From: Phytohabitans suffuscus
GTDB taxonomy: Bacteria > Actinomycetota > Actinomycetes > Mycobacteriales > Micromonosporaceae
Direction: 5' to 3'
Length of the DNA stretch: 64,000 nt
NCBI RefSeq assembly: GCF_011764565.1
Contig: NZ_AP022871.1
Coordinates: 2,480,001-2,544,000, forward strand
The notes beneath the pieces were generated by a model, which saw only the letters and a program-made list of their open reading frames with translations, was not told where the DNA came from and did not search any database. Positions 8,745 to 18,037 of the stretch are shown piece after piece (position 1 is the stretch's first letter; the number at the start of each line of letters is the position of its first letter). The position numbers and the translations under genes are program-made.

Positions 8745-9904
8745 ATGCGCCGGCATGCGATGGTGGACGCGGTCACGGTTGTCCTGGCCGTGATGGTCGG
8801 TGTACTGCTCATGTACGGGCCCAACGCGGTAGTTCGCCCGTATGGCCTGGGCGGCTCGGCGGTGCTGGTCGTGCTGGCCGTCGTGCTGTGGTGGCGCCGT
8901 TCGGCCCCGGGCGCGGTGGCCTGGATCGCGGTGCTCTTCAGCACCGTCCTCGTGCTCGCAGAGGCGCTGGTGCCGGGCGCGGTACTGCGCCCATACGCGG
9001 GGAGCCGACCGTGCTGGTGGCTCCGACGGCTCCGTTCGCCGCCTACGCCGTGGCGGTGTACGCGGGCCGCAGCCGCTCGGCCTGGCTCGCCGTCGCCGCC
9101 CTCGTCGCCGTAGCCGTCGTTGCCTGGCAGCCGGCGTTAGGACGCTTCCGCAACGGCTTGCTGCTGATCGGGATCCCGGTCCTCCTCGGCCTGTACGCGG
9201 GAGCCCGCCGCCGTCTTCTCGCCGCGCTGCGGGACCGTGCCGAACGGGCTGAACGCGAGCGTGACCTGCGCGCCGCCGAGGCTGTGGCGCGGGAACGGGC
9301 GCGGCTGACCGCCGAGATGCATGACGTCGTCTCGCACCGAGTCAGCCTGATTGTCCTCGAGGCCGGGGCGCTCGGCCTCACCTCGGCCGACGAGACCACG
9401 CTTGCGGCGGCCGAGCGAATCCGGGCGACGGGTTGCAAGGCGTTGGGCGAGCTTCGCGAACTCGTACGCGTGCTGCCGGAGCCGGGCGACCACGAGGACG
9501 CGCCGCAGGCGCTGCCCGACCTCGCTCCCTTGCTGGACGCCGCGCGGACCGCCGGCACGCGGGTCGAGGTCGTCGAGACAGGCGCGCCGATCCCGGTCGC
9601 GCCGGTCGTCGGCCGGACCGTGTACCGGTTCGTCCAGGAAGGGCTGACCAACGTGCGCAAGCACGCAGCGGGCGCTCCCGCGTGGCTGCAGCTCGCGTAC
9701 GGCGAGGAAGGATTGGCCCTCTCGATTCGCAACAGCACCGCGACCGCGCCGCCCGACCCGGCGCTCGCCACGAGCGGCTCGGGTACGGGGCTGCTGGGCC
9801 TGCACCAGCGCATCGAGCTGATCGGCGGCTCGTTCACGGCCGGCCCGTGCGCGGACGGCGGCTTCGAACTGCGCGCCGACCTGCCGGGACGGCCGGACCG
9901 ATGA
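8745..9904 (+). CDS. NarL-type sensor histidine kinase (one-base frameshift)
   Basis: The N-terminal membrane part (MRRHAMVDAVTVVLAVMVGV onward, about five segments) and the kinase part lie in frames that join if one G is added to the GGGG run near 8998-9001, giving 386 aa. The kinase part has the HisKA_3 phosphoacceptor block ERARLTAEMHDVVSHRVSLI (histidine in MHDVV). It also has an HATPase domain: RFVQEGLTNVRKHA (N box) and SGSGTGLLGLHQRIELIGGS (G box). It is the DesK/LiaS-like type with short loops. It overlaps the response regulator start by ATGA and forms a two-gene operon. The signal is unknown; the divergent DUF998 gene may be a target. Confidence 0.75.
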
Positions 9905-10532
9905 ACCTGGCTCGCGTGGTCGTCGTTGACGACGATCCGATGGTCTGTGCCCACCTGCGCACGATCCTCGAGTCCGCCGGCAACATCCGGGTCGTTGAGG
10001 TGGCGCACGACGGCGCGGCCGGGCTCGACGCGGTGATCCGGCACCAGCCCGACCTCGCGCTCATGGACCTGCGGATGCCGGGCGTAGACGGGCTGGTCGC
10101 TACCACACGGATCATCGCACTGCCCAAGCCGCCGGTGGTCGTCGCGCTGACCACGTTCGACGCAGACCGGTACATCCTCGCCGCCCTTCGCGCGGGCGCG
10201 GCGGGATACCTGCTGAAGTCGACGCCCCCCAGGACCTCATCGGGCTGGTGCAGCTGGCCGCAGCCGGGCACACGGTCCTCCCGCCCGGCACAGCCAAGGG
10301 ACTGCTGGCCGGAGTGGCGCGGTCGGCCCTGCCCGACGGGCTGACGGCGCGGGACGTCGAGGTCCTTACCTGTCTCGGCGAAGGCCTGTCCAACGCGCAG
10401 ATCGGCGCCCGGCTGCACCTGACCGAGCAGACCGTCAAGGGGTACGTGTCCCGCGTGCTGACCAAGCTCGGCTGCACCAACCGGACCCAGGCGGGACTGC
10501 TGGCGCAGCGCTACGGCCTCGGCTCGGACTGA
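9901..10532 (+). CDS. NarL/LuxR-type response regulator (one-base frameshift)
   Basis: The receiver domain reads VVVVDDDPMVCAHLRTIL with the phospho-aspartate in LALMDLRMPGVDG and lysine in GYLLKS. The C-terminal LuxR helix-turn-helix reads LTARDVEVLTCLGEGLSNAQ, then IGARLHLTEQTVKGYVSRVL. The two parts are offset by one base at 10222-10232, next to a CCCCCC run; adding one base yields 210 aa, the usual length. The start overlaps the kinase stop (ATGA). It is the cognate regulator of the kinase. Confidence 0.75.
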
Positions 10533-10792
10533 AACCTCGGCACGAATCCAGGCCGGCGTGGACTCAAGACCGGCTCGGATCGAGGACCGCGAGCGGGCTC
10601 AAGCCGCTTGCCACGGCTTTCAAGCTCCGATCACGAGCCGCTGCACTCACCTACCGTCGACAAGGCGAGCCGCCGGCTCCTCTACGCGCCCTTCGCCGGT
10701 TCAGCCAACACACGACCGGGCAAGGCCAGCAACGAAATCCCTTCCGTCACGCTCCGTGAGGGGTGAAGCTGGGCGCGGCGCCACCCGGCGGG
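10533..10792. other. No gene seen
   Basis: About 260 bp between the response regulator stop and the 19-bp repeat copy at 10793. Open frames here have no protein-like content. I see no hairpin long enough to call a terminator. Confidence 0.4.
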
Positions 10793-10811
10793 CAAGATCA
10801 TTTCGGTTAAG
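10793..10811 (+). repeat. 19-bp direct repeat, copy 2
   Basis: CAAGATCATTTCGGTTAAG, one mismatch from 7751-7769. The recombinase-tail homology begins right at its last bases, so the repeat marks the exact junction between unrelated DNA and the recombinase remnant. Confidence 0.55.
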
Positions 10812-11059
10812 CCTGCATCCGATGCCCGCTGCTCTGGCCCGACCCAGCCCAACGCGACCGGCTCGTCGAAATCCGCGACAACCTGCAGGCCCGAATCGCC
10901 GAAGCCGAACGCGAAGGATGGCTCGGTGAGGTCGAAGGACTCCAGATCAGCCTCGCCGGCGCCGAACACAAACTCGCCCAACTCGACCAGCGAACCTCAA
11001 CCCAACCCGTCCATCTCGGCGTCCCACAGGCCCGACCAATCACCCCGCAGCCGCGCTGA
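10811..11059 (+). pseudogene. C-terminal remnant of a second Tn554-type tyrosine recombinase
   Basis: The frame reads ACIRCPLLWPDPAQRDRLVE and later GWLGEVEGLQISLAGAEHKL, ending in PVHLGVPQARPITPQPR. These blocks align one-for-one with the tail of the recombinase at 5618-7645 (ACVRCRLLRVDP, GWLGEVAAIETTMAAATQKL, TVHLGMPDTRP), but the sequence is clearly divergent. It is a different copy and not a recent duplicate. Catalytic residues are missing. Confidence 0.65.
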
Positions 11060-11077
11060 TCAAGTTCAGAGAAGACG

Positions 11078-11587
11078 TGGATGTCCGGGCCGACCTTGCC
11101 GGTCGACCACGTCGCCAACACGAACGCGCGCGCCGGCAACGGCTGCAGCGCGTCGGCCTCGACCGCGGCGAATACCGCCGCCGGCGCGGCACCGTCCAGC
11201 GGACGGTAGGCCCGCTGCCCTGCCACCTTCAGACACCAGTCCACCGCCGCGGCCTGCATCTGCCCGACCGTCTCGAACTGCCGACCACGCCACAGCGAGT
11301 CCCGAACATACGGCATAGGCCGCTCCACCCTCGGCTTATCGCGAGGCTTACGAGCCCGAGCCGGGTCCACCAACGTGCCGTAATGCTCGGCCAGCTCCGC
11401 ATACGCGCGGTTCAGCTTCGGGTCATACAGATCAGCGCGTTTCACCCCGGTGGCCAGGTTGTCCGGCACGATCCGTTCCGGGACACCGCCGACGAACCGG
11501 AACGCCTCCACATGCGACTCGGTCCACGCCCGCTGGTCCATCCGCAGCACCGGCCGCACGAACATGTGCCTCGAGTGCGCCAGCACC
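11078..11587 (-). pseudogene. IS21 IstA transposase, internal fragment
   Basis: The minus strand encodes [20 protein letters not shown], then [20 protein letters not shown], and stops being IstA-like after KVGPDIH. It aligns with the middle of the intact IstA at 21855-23537 ([20 protein letters not shown] and so on) but with many substitutions, so it comes from another IS21 copy. Both ends are lost. At about 11587 it is fused to an ISL3 transposase. Confidence 0.7.
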
Positions 11588-12240
11588 ATTGCGCCGGCGC
11601 GGTCACGACATACGACCTGTGCGCCGGGATCTCACGCAGCCAGGCGGCGAGGGTGTCCGCGGTGCGGTCCGGCAGCACATCGACCGGCTGGTGAGTGTCC
11701 ATGTCCACCAGCACGGTGGCGTAGATCTGACCACGACGCAGGGCGAAGTCGTCGACCCCGAGCACCCGCGGCGCCACGGACGGCGACGTCGGTGGGGTGG
11801 CTCGCAGCAGCCGTAGCAGGGTGCTGCGGCTGGCCGGGATCGCGAACCTGGCCGCGAGTCTGGCCCCGGCACGACCGGCCAGCGCGACACTGATGTGTCG
11901 CAACATCGCCCGTAGCGGTGAGCTTCGCCGGCCACGCGGCACGGTCAGATCGGTACCTGCTCGGCGAAGGTCCGCTTCGAACAGACCGCGTTCAGGCAGT
12001 TGAACCGCCGTACCTGCAACAGGATCCACACCGGTGCGGCCCCAGTGGAGTGTCCGCCAACCGACGCCGGTACCGCTCACGCACCGACCTCGAGACCACC
12101 TGGCAGGCCGGGCAGGCCGCTTCGTCGGTGTCGACCTTGGCGTGGATATGTACCGCGTCGGGCCGGTCCTCGACCCGTTCGACGCGGACCTGGCACAGGT
12201 GACGCGGCAACACGCCGACCGGCTGCTGATCTTGCACCGC
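11588..12240 (-). pseudogene. ISL3-family transposase, N-terminal portion, frameshifted and fused to IstA
   Basis: The minus strand from 12240 encodes the N-terminal region ([28 protein letters not shown] zinc-finger-like). After a frame change near 12030 come [40 protein letters not shown] (first catalytic aspartate) and [18 protein letters not shown]. After another slip comes [11 protein letters not shown], the second catalytic block of ISL3 transposases. At that point the sequence becomes IstA. No ISL3 C-terminus is present. Confidence 0.7.
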
Positions 12241-12429
12241 GACATAGTCCCGATCGACAGCCTCAGCGTAAAGCGTTGCTGCTCAACGCTACTAAGCGGG
12301 CAGCCGCCACTTGAGTTCCATCATAGACAGACGCCCGTTGCTTTCACGACACGCCCGCCCCGCGCCCACGTTTGTTGTGCCAGAACCGAATTACTCGATC
12401 GCCGACATCGCTTGTGATCAGTGGCCTGA

Positions 12430-12567
12430 TGGTCGTGGTGGCGGACGCGTTCGGGGAGTTGAGCAGGTTCCGGTGGGCGTTTCTACCGGTGTCTGACCGC
12501 ACGGGCCGACGCGTTGTTCGGGTTGACCAACGCGCCGAGACGCGCGTGCTGGCATGCGTTGAGCAAT
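12430..12567 (+). pseudogene. N-terminal remnant of a DDE transposase
   Basis: The frame from 12430 reads FGELSRFRWAF and, after a one-base slip, YRCLTARADALFGLTNA. This is the start pattern (LxxFRxxFYxCLTARADALFEL) of a transposase family common in actinomycetes. It ends after about 45 codons. A dead 5' fragment. Confidence 0.4.
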
Positions 12568-12823
12568 GAACGACGCCCGCACGCACCAGCTCACCATCCC
12601 GTATCCGCCCACCGTCGAGGATCTACAACGCCTCGCCGAGGCGATGGCCGACGTAAACCGGCTACGTAGCCGCGGATACGGTGCTCACGCCCTGGTGACC
12701 TCCCTGCTCATGCGCTGGTTGAGTGAGGCCACCGGACAGCCGCACAGCGACATCATCAACCGGTTTGCGTTGACCATCGACAGCATGTTGCCGCCAGACG
12801 AGCTCGGCAGCGGCGACAGCTGA
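12566..12823 (+). CDS. Small protein, 85 aa, unknown function
   Basis: An uninterrupted frame starting MNDARTHQLTIPYPPTVEDL encodes a mostly helical, soluble protein (LQRLAEAMADVNRLRSRGYG, LVTSLLMRWLSEATGQ) with no signal peptide or membrane segment. Composition is protein-like throughout. There is no clear ribosome binding site before the ATG. I do not recognise the family. It follows a transposase fragment and precedes a methyltransferase by about 180 bp, so it may be stand-alone cargo. Confidence 0.45.
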   Translation: MNDARTHQLTIPYPPTVEDLQRLAEAMADVNRLRSRGYGAHALVTSLLMRWLSEATGQPHSDIINRFALTIDSMLPPDELGSGDS

Positions 12824-13004
12824 ACCCCTGTCCGATTCATCTGAAGGTTGCGAGTGTTGGCTGGTTGACCAGCGCCTCGCACGGTGAGACTGACCTTCCT
12901 AACCGGACAGTCGTCACACGTACCAGACGGAATCGGTGGCTCTCGTCTGCACGTGTAGGCTCGCCTGCGCGAGTGACGACATCGTCTTACGGAGGGCCCT
13001 CTCG

Positions 13005-13826
13005 GTGGAACCCAGTAGCGAAGATGGCCCCAGGGTGAGTCTGCGAACCGACCTGGCGCATGGGGCGCGGATCTACGACTACATCCTGGGTGGCAAGGAC
13101 AACTACGCCGTCGACCGCGAGGCCGGCGAGAACTCGTTGCGGATATGGCCGGCGTTGCGGGTCCACATGCAGGCCAACCGGTCCTTCATGCACCGGGTGG
13201 CGCGGTTCCTGGCGGCCGAGTGCGGGATCCGGCAGTTCCTGGACATCGGTACCGGACTGCCGACATCACCGAACCTCCACGAGGTTGTGCAGTCGGTTGA
13301 CCCGGCCGCACGAGTGGTCTACACGGACAACGATCCGCTTGTGCTCGTGCACGCACGTGCCCTGCTGGTGGGGACAGCCCTGGGACGCACGGCCTACGTC
13401 GACGCGGACATGCGCGACCCGCAGGCGATCATCTCTGCGCCGGAGTTCCAGCAAACCATCGACCTGAATCAGCCGGTCGGGCTCCTGCTGATCGCGGTCG
13501 TGCACTTCATCGAGGACGACGAGGAAGCACTGCGGGTCGTACGACAGGTCCTGGACGTGCTGCCAGCGGGCAGCTATCTGGCGATGTCCATCGCGACCGA
13601 CGAATTCGACCCGATCCCGCTCGCCAAGGTCCAGCAGGAGTACAACAGGCTCGGTGAGACCCTCGTCTTCCGCGACCGCGCCACAGCACTGGGGTTCTTC
13701 GACGGCTTGGAACTGGTCGAGCCGGGGCTGGTCCAGGTGCACAAGTGGCGCCCGGACGGGTCCGAGCCCCCAGGGACCGCGGACAAGGACATCGCCATGT
13801 ACGGGGCGGTCGCCCGTAAGGCATAG
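13005..13826 (+). CDS. Actinobacterial SAM-dependent methyltransferase (DUF574 / Methyltransf_19)
   Basis: This 273-aa protein matches the family abundant in actinomycetes. N-terminal ARIYDYILGGKDNYAVDREA is the family hallmark, FLDIGTGLPTSPNLHEV is motif I for SAM binding, and VVYTDNDPLVLVHARALL is the motif II acidic strand. A C-terminal MYGAVARK follows. I chose the GTG at 13005 because GGAGGG sits 8 bases upstream (12991-12996); the longer ATG at 12936 lacks that. The methyl acceptor is not known for this family. The gene is intact and seems to be transcribed alone. Confidence 0.85.
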   Translation: MEPSSEDGPRVSLRTDLAHGARIYDYILGGKDNYAVDREAGENSLRIWPALRVHMQANRSFMHRVARFLAAECGIRQFLDIGTGLPTSPNLHEVVQSVDPAARVVYTDNDPLVLVHARALLVGTALGRTAYVDADMRDPQAIISAPEFQQTIDLNQPVGLLLIAVVHFIEDDEEALRVVRQVLDVLPAGSYLAMSIATDEFDPIPLAKVQQEYNRLGETLVFRDRATALGFFDGLELVEPGLVQVHKWRPDGSEPPGTADKDIAMYGAVARKA

Positions 13827-13941
13827 GACAGCACCGCGCGTGCAGCCCCTGTCGCGTCCAGCTCATGATGGCGGAGGTCAAGCGCCCTGACGTGGGGTTC
13901 ACCACGTACACCTGGACAGTCGGGCAGCGAACCGTCCGGGG

Positions 13942-14586
13942 TTACTTGGCGGATTCCGTGCCCGACGGCGCACTGGTCACCTTGCAGAAAGGATCGGGCA
14001 ACGGCGTGACCGAGGGTGCCGGGTCGTCGCGGAGCCGGCTGTACAGGTACCCGTCGCGCCACGCCCCGGCCCGGAACTCACAAGCCCGCACCACGCCCTC
14101 CAACTGAAAGCCGGCCCTTACCAAGGACTTCTGCTCGGCGGTGTTCTCGTCGTGGGTAGCGGCCTGCACACGCTGCGCCGGGCTGTGACTGAATAGGTAG
14201 TCGGTGAGCAGCGCCTGGGCTCGCCAGCCGATGCCCATGCCGCGCCACTGCGGCAGCAGCGCGATACCAATCTCCCAGTACCTGGCCATGCCGCCGTAAA
14301 GACCCTGCCGATAGCTCACGAGCCCACATGCCTGTCCCCGCACGTTGACGATGAGCCGGCCGTCCTCCTCGCCGAGGTACCCGTCCTGAGCGAACCGGCG
14401 GGCCGGCTGCTGCGCGTCCTTGAACCCGGACCAATCCAGCCCAACGAGGAACGGCTCGGTCAGAAACCGGCGGAACATCTCCAGATCCGACTCAACGACC
14501 GGCCGCAGCCAGACCTCTCCCCCGTCCGTCATAGCGGCCGATACTAGCCGCCGAGCATTCTCGACGAACACCGCATCGACCGGCAT
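13942..14586 (-). CDS. GNAT-family N-acetyltransferase
   Basis: The 214-aa protein has the RimJ/RimL-like GNAT layout. VWLRPVVESDLEMFRRFLTE is at the start, ARYWEIGIALLPQWRGMGIG carries the acetyl-CoA-binding RGMGIG turn, and HDENTAEQKSLVRAGFQLEG is the C-terminal N-A-x-S/E-x-K-x-G-F motif. The annotated start is the ATG at 14586; an internal ATG at 14532 (MTDGGEVWLRP) would remove 18 residues and may be the true start, since homology-like sequence begins there. The upstream region ends only 54 bp away at the IS1182 end, so its native promoter may have been displaced. Substrate unknown. Confidence 0.75.
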   Translation of the reverse strand: MPVDAVFVENARRLVSAAMTDGGEVWLRPVVESDLEMFRRFLTEPFLVGLDWSGFKDAQQPARRFAQDGYLGEEDGRLIVNVRGQACGLVSYRQGLYGGMARYWEIGIALLPQWRGMGIGWRAQALLTDYLFSHSPAQRVQAATHDENTAEQKSLVRAGFQLEGVVRACEFRAGAWRDGYLYSRLRDDPAPSVTPLPDPFCKVTSAPSGTESAK

Positions 14587-14638
14587 AACTCGCCAACAAC
14601 GCGGACACCGACACGTTCACCTGGACAGGACAGCCCCG

Positions 14639-16397
14639 CTAAGCTTTGACTCTGTCGGTGATCTTGTAGTTGTCGCGTTTAGCCGGTTGTGGCTCGCCAG
14701 GACTTCGGTCGGGGATCTCGTGTTGGTCCAGGAAGTTCTGGAAGGCGGTCGATGGGCGGGGTAAGGGTGTTTCGCCGTTTGGCGGCAGACCGCTGAGGCG
14801 CTCGATGTTCACGGCGATGGCTGTGAAGATGTGTTGCAGATGAGCTTTCGGCTGTCGTCGGTAGCGGCAGCGGCGCATGCCGTGTCCATGGGCGAACTCG
14901 TTGATGGTGCTCTCCACGCCGGAACGTACCGCGTACCGGGTTTGCCAGTCGGGCGTCTGCTGCTCGGCGCGGACGCGGAGTTGCAAGTCGCGGAGTTCTC
15001 GCGGGGGAAAGCCCACGTTCCGGGCGCTTTCACGGGAGGTGGTGCATCGGGTGCGGACCGGGCAGGGCTGGCACTGCCCTTTTGTGAACCGCGCCACGAT
15101 CAATGGTGCCGCGGTGGGCGAGGAGGTCGGGTAGGGGCCATGCCAGCCCCTGCTGACCTGTCCTTGGGGGCAGGTGACCTGCTGGCGATCGAAGTCGATA
15201 TGGAAGTCGTCGCGGCCGAAGCCTTCGTTGCGGCGGTGCTGCCGGGTGGGGTTGCCCGGCAGCGGTCCGGTGACGGTGACCTGGTGTTCTCGTGCGGCTT
15301 GCTCCAGGTGGACCAGGGAGGTGTAACCACCGTCGACGAGGTGTTCGGCGGGCAGCAAGCCACGGCGCTTCAGACGGGTGTGGATGTTGGGCAGGGCCTG
15401 CGCATCGCTCGTCGTGGCCGCAGTGGTGGCCACGTCCGTGATCACGTTGGCGCCGTCGGGCGAGCAGGTTTCGGTGAGATGGGCGAGGAATCCCGTCCAG
15501 CGGGTGGTCTGTCCCCGGCGTGCGTAGCGGGCGGTGGGGTCATAGGCAGAGACGATCGCGCGCGACGAAGGCGGCAGCCCGCCATCGTCGTCGGTGCGCC
15601 AGCGCAGGCGGCCCGCCGCGTCGCGGTAGTAGTTCTGCACGACGATCTGCTGGAGGGGTCTGGACACGGGGACCGAACGCGTGGCCTGTCCCGTGCGTGT
15701 GGAGATGTTCCAGTAGCCGCAGGGCGTCATCGCCGGCGTTAGTGATCCTGGTCTTGGGCCGGGTGGGGTTCTTGCCCAGCCGGACCGGACGGCCGTAGCG
15801 GCGTCCCCACTGCTCGTCCATCACGTCTGCCAGCAGGTGCGGTGCGGTGCCGGCGAGTTCTTCCAGCGCGGCTCGCACCGCCTCGATGATCAGTTCCAGC
15901 CTGGTCAGGTCGCGTACTGCGGCCAGAACATGTGTGGAATCGGTGCGCTGCGTGCCGCGTTCGCGCACGAGCCCTGCCTCTTTGAGACGGGCCAGCGCGA
16001 GGTCAAGCAGGCGGTCGGCGCGATCGTCCTGGCCGAGGCGGTCACGGAAGTCGGCCAGCACACTGTGATGGAAGCCGGAATCATCCAACTCCATGGCCAG
16101 CGCGTACTTGAAATCAATGCGGCAGCGCACCGCCTCGGCTGCCTGCCGGTCGGACAGATCGAGCAGGAACCGCAGCACGCAGACCGTGGCCAGTTGAGCG
16201 GGCGAGAGACCAGGGCGTCCATCGCGCGGGTACCAGTCGAGGAAGTCCTCGTCACCCCACAACCCGTTCAGCCGATCTTTCACCCACATCGCAGTCGTAC
16301 CGCCCGGATTGCTCGCCCGCGCAACTTGCGCGGTCAGAGACGGAACCTGCTCGCCGGAACGCAGACGAACGGACAACGGGCACCTCGGCAGCTGCAT
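14639..16397 (-). CDS. IS1182-family transposase (one-base frameshift)
   Basis: The N-terminal part from 16397 contains [40 protein letters not shown] and [13 protein letters not shown]. The C-terminal part contains [35 protein letters not shown] (catalytic aspartate) and [20 protein letters not shown] (catalytic glutamate). They lie in frames joined by removing one base near the CCCC/GGGG run at 15651-15662, giving about 585 aa, the usual IS1182 size. The protein ends YKITDRVKA, encoded by the left terminal repeat. If the shift is real the element is inactive; if it is a read error the element is intact. Confidence 0.8.
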
Positions 16398-16475
16398 CGG
16401 CCTATGAACAAAGGCTCATCATGCTACTGATCATGCGCCACCCGTGAAACCAAGATCACCGACAGAGTCAAGCTG
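14640..16475 (-). mobile_element. IS1182-family insertion sequence with 20-bp perfect terminal inverted repeats
   Basis: Perfect inverted repeats TGACTCTGTCGGTGATCTTG (14647-14666) and its complement (16451-16470) bracket one transposase gene. The exact outer ends are estimated from the decay of similarity beyond the repeats. The transposase stop codon falls outside the left repeat, so the left repeat encodes the last residues of the protein. On the right, the element abuts a truncated IS630 gene. On the left it abuts unrelated DNA with no IS630 continuation, so the insertion was followed by deletion or came with rearrangement. Confidence 0.8.
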
Positions 16476-16477
16476 AG

Positions 16478-16765
16478 ACGCTTCCTGCGGTGAATCGTGT
16501 CTTGGACATCGCCGCCAGGATCGGCATAAGCCTTCGAGGCCTTCACCACGGTGTCGACATGCACCCCGGCCCGCCAGGCGACCACCTGCTGGGTCGGCAC
16601 CGGCCCACCCCGCTCGACCCGGCCGGGATCGTTCTGGTCCAACTCCAACAAAATCCGCGCCCGGCGAACCTGCGAAGCCGGATGCGAACCCGTACGCACC
16701 AACGCCGTCAACATCTCCCGATCAGCCGGACTCAACGCCACCGGCCGCGACTTCGTCCTCGCCAC
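16478..16765 (-). pseudogene. IS630-family transposase, N-terminal fragment
   Basis: Reads MARTKSRPVALSPADREMLT, QVRRARILLELDQ and VVAWRAGVHVDTVVKASKAY, ending TIHRRKR where IS1182 begins. This is the helix-turn-helix N-terminal third of an IS630-type transposase of a different subgroup from the intact copy at 16857-17963. The DDE domain is absent and does not reappear on the far side of IS1182. Confidence 0.6.
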
Positions 16766-16856
16766 CTCGACTCACTCCCGGCGGACTGAACGGGGGAAGA
16801 AGCCCGCCAACCACCAGCCCACACCACAAACCACGCAAATTAGCGGCGACACGCTA

Positions 16857-17963
16857 CTAGTGTGCTGAGTCGTTGGTTGTTTGGTTAAATCGGGTGAGGT
16901 GGCCGGCCAGGCTTTGCAGGATCTCGTCGGCGGTTTTGGTCCAGATGAATGGCTTGGGATCGTCGTTCCAGGCTGTGATCCAGGCCGTGACGTCGGCTTC
17001 GAGTTCTTTGACGCTGTGGTGGGTGCTGCGGCGGAGTTTGCGGTTGGTCAGTTCGCCGAACCAGCGTTCGACGAGGTTGAGCCAGGAGGCGTAGGTCGGT
17101 GTGAAGTGCAGATGGAACCGGGGGTGTCTGGCCAGCCACCGTTGGATCTGTGGGGTCTTGTGCGTGGCGTAGTTGTCGCAGATCAGATGCAGGTCCAGGT
17201 CGGCCGGGGTGTTCGCGTCGATGGTCTTGAGGAAGCGCAGGAACTCCTGGTGTCGGTGGCGGCGCTGGTGTTGGCCGATCACCTTGCCGGTGGCCACGTC
17301 CAGCGCGGCGAACAAACTGGTGGTGCCGTGCCGGACGTAGTCGTGAGTCTGCCGGCCGGGCACGCCCGGCATCATCGGCAGCACCGGCGCGGTCCGGTCC
17401 AGGGCCTGCATTTGGCTTTTCTCGTCCACCGCGAGAACCATCGCCCCGTCCGGCGGATCCAGGTAGAGCCCGACGATGTCACGGACCTTCTCGATGAACT
17501 GCGGATCGATAGACAGCTTCCACGACTGGACCAGGTGCGGCTTGAGCCCGAACACCCGCCAGATCCGACTGATCGCCGTCTGCGACATACCGGTCGCCTT
17601 GGCCATCGAACGGGTCGACCAGTGCGAATCCCCACCGGTCGGCGCCTCTTCCAACGTTTTGACGATCACCGCCTCCACCCGCTCGTCGGTGATCTTCCGC
17701 GAGGCACCCGGCCGCGGCTCGTCCGACAACCCCTCCAGCCGATGCTCCACGAACCGAGCCCGCCATTTACCCACCGTCGGCTGCGACACCCGCAACGCCA
17801 CAGCGACATCCTTGTTCGACGAGCCCTCCGCGCACGCCAGCACGATCCTCGACCGCAACGCAAGAGCCTGCGACGTCTTCGCCCGCCGCGACCACCGCAG
17901 CAACGTCTCCCGCTCCACATCGGACAACACAAGTTCCGCCCTGGGACGACCGACACGTGGCAT
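16857..17963 (-). CDS. IS630-family transposase
   Basis: The protein starts MPRVGRPRAELVLSDVERET (ATG at 17963; a TTG at 17990 would add nine residues). It has an N-terminal helix-turn-helix region (LRSRIVLACAEGSSNKDVAV, VSQPTVGKWRARFVEHRLEG). The DDE/RNase H fold follows: MVLAVDEKSQMQALDRTAPV (first D), DLDLHLICDNYATHKTPQIQ (second D) and FTPTYASWLNLVERWFGELT (final acidic residue). About 368 aa, normal for the family. The stop TAG is formed by the CTAG at the very end of the element, so the target site supplies part of the stop codon. Confidence 0.9.
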   Translation of the reverse strand: MPRVGRPRAELVLSDVERETLLRWSRRAKTSQALALRSRIVLACAEGSSNKDVAVALRVSQPTVGKWRARFVEHRLEGLSDEPRPGASRKITDERVEAVIVKTLEEAPTGGDSHWSTRSMAKATGMSQTAISRIWRVFGLKPHLVQSWKLSIDPQFIEKVRDIVGLYLDPPDGAMVLAVDEKSQMQALDRTAPVLPMMPGVPGRQTHDYVRHGTTSLFAALDVATGKVIGQHQRRHRHQEFLRFLKTIDANTPADLDLHLICDNYATHKTPQIQRWLARHPRFHLHFTPTYASWLNLVERWFGELTNRKLRRSTHHSVKELEADVTAWITAWNDDPKPFIWTKTADEILQSLAGHLTRFNQTTNDSAH

Positions 17964-18014
17964 ACACAACAGTCTACCCAATTTAGACAACGAACCAACG
18001 ACTCAGCACACTAG
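16857..18014 (-). mobile_element. Intact IS630-family element with TA target duplication
   Basis: The first and last 22 bases (16857-16878 and 17993-18014) are perfect inverted complements beginning CTAGTGTGCTGAGTCG. Because IS630 elements duplicate a TA dinucleotide, the element proper is likely bounded by the TA inside each CTAG. It contains one full transposase gene. It looks young: repeats are perfect and the gene is intact. Confidence 0.85.
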
Positions 18015-18037
18015 GACGTCGCGCGCATGCCCTCGTG

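Noticed and set aside
13865..14107. 80-codon plus-strand frame between the methyltransferase and the GNAT gene
   Set aside because: It overlaps the GNAT gene on the other strand and shows no protein-like pattern after the first 30 codons.
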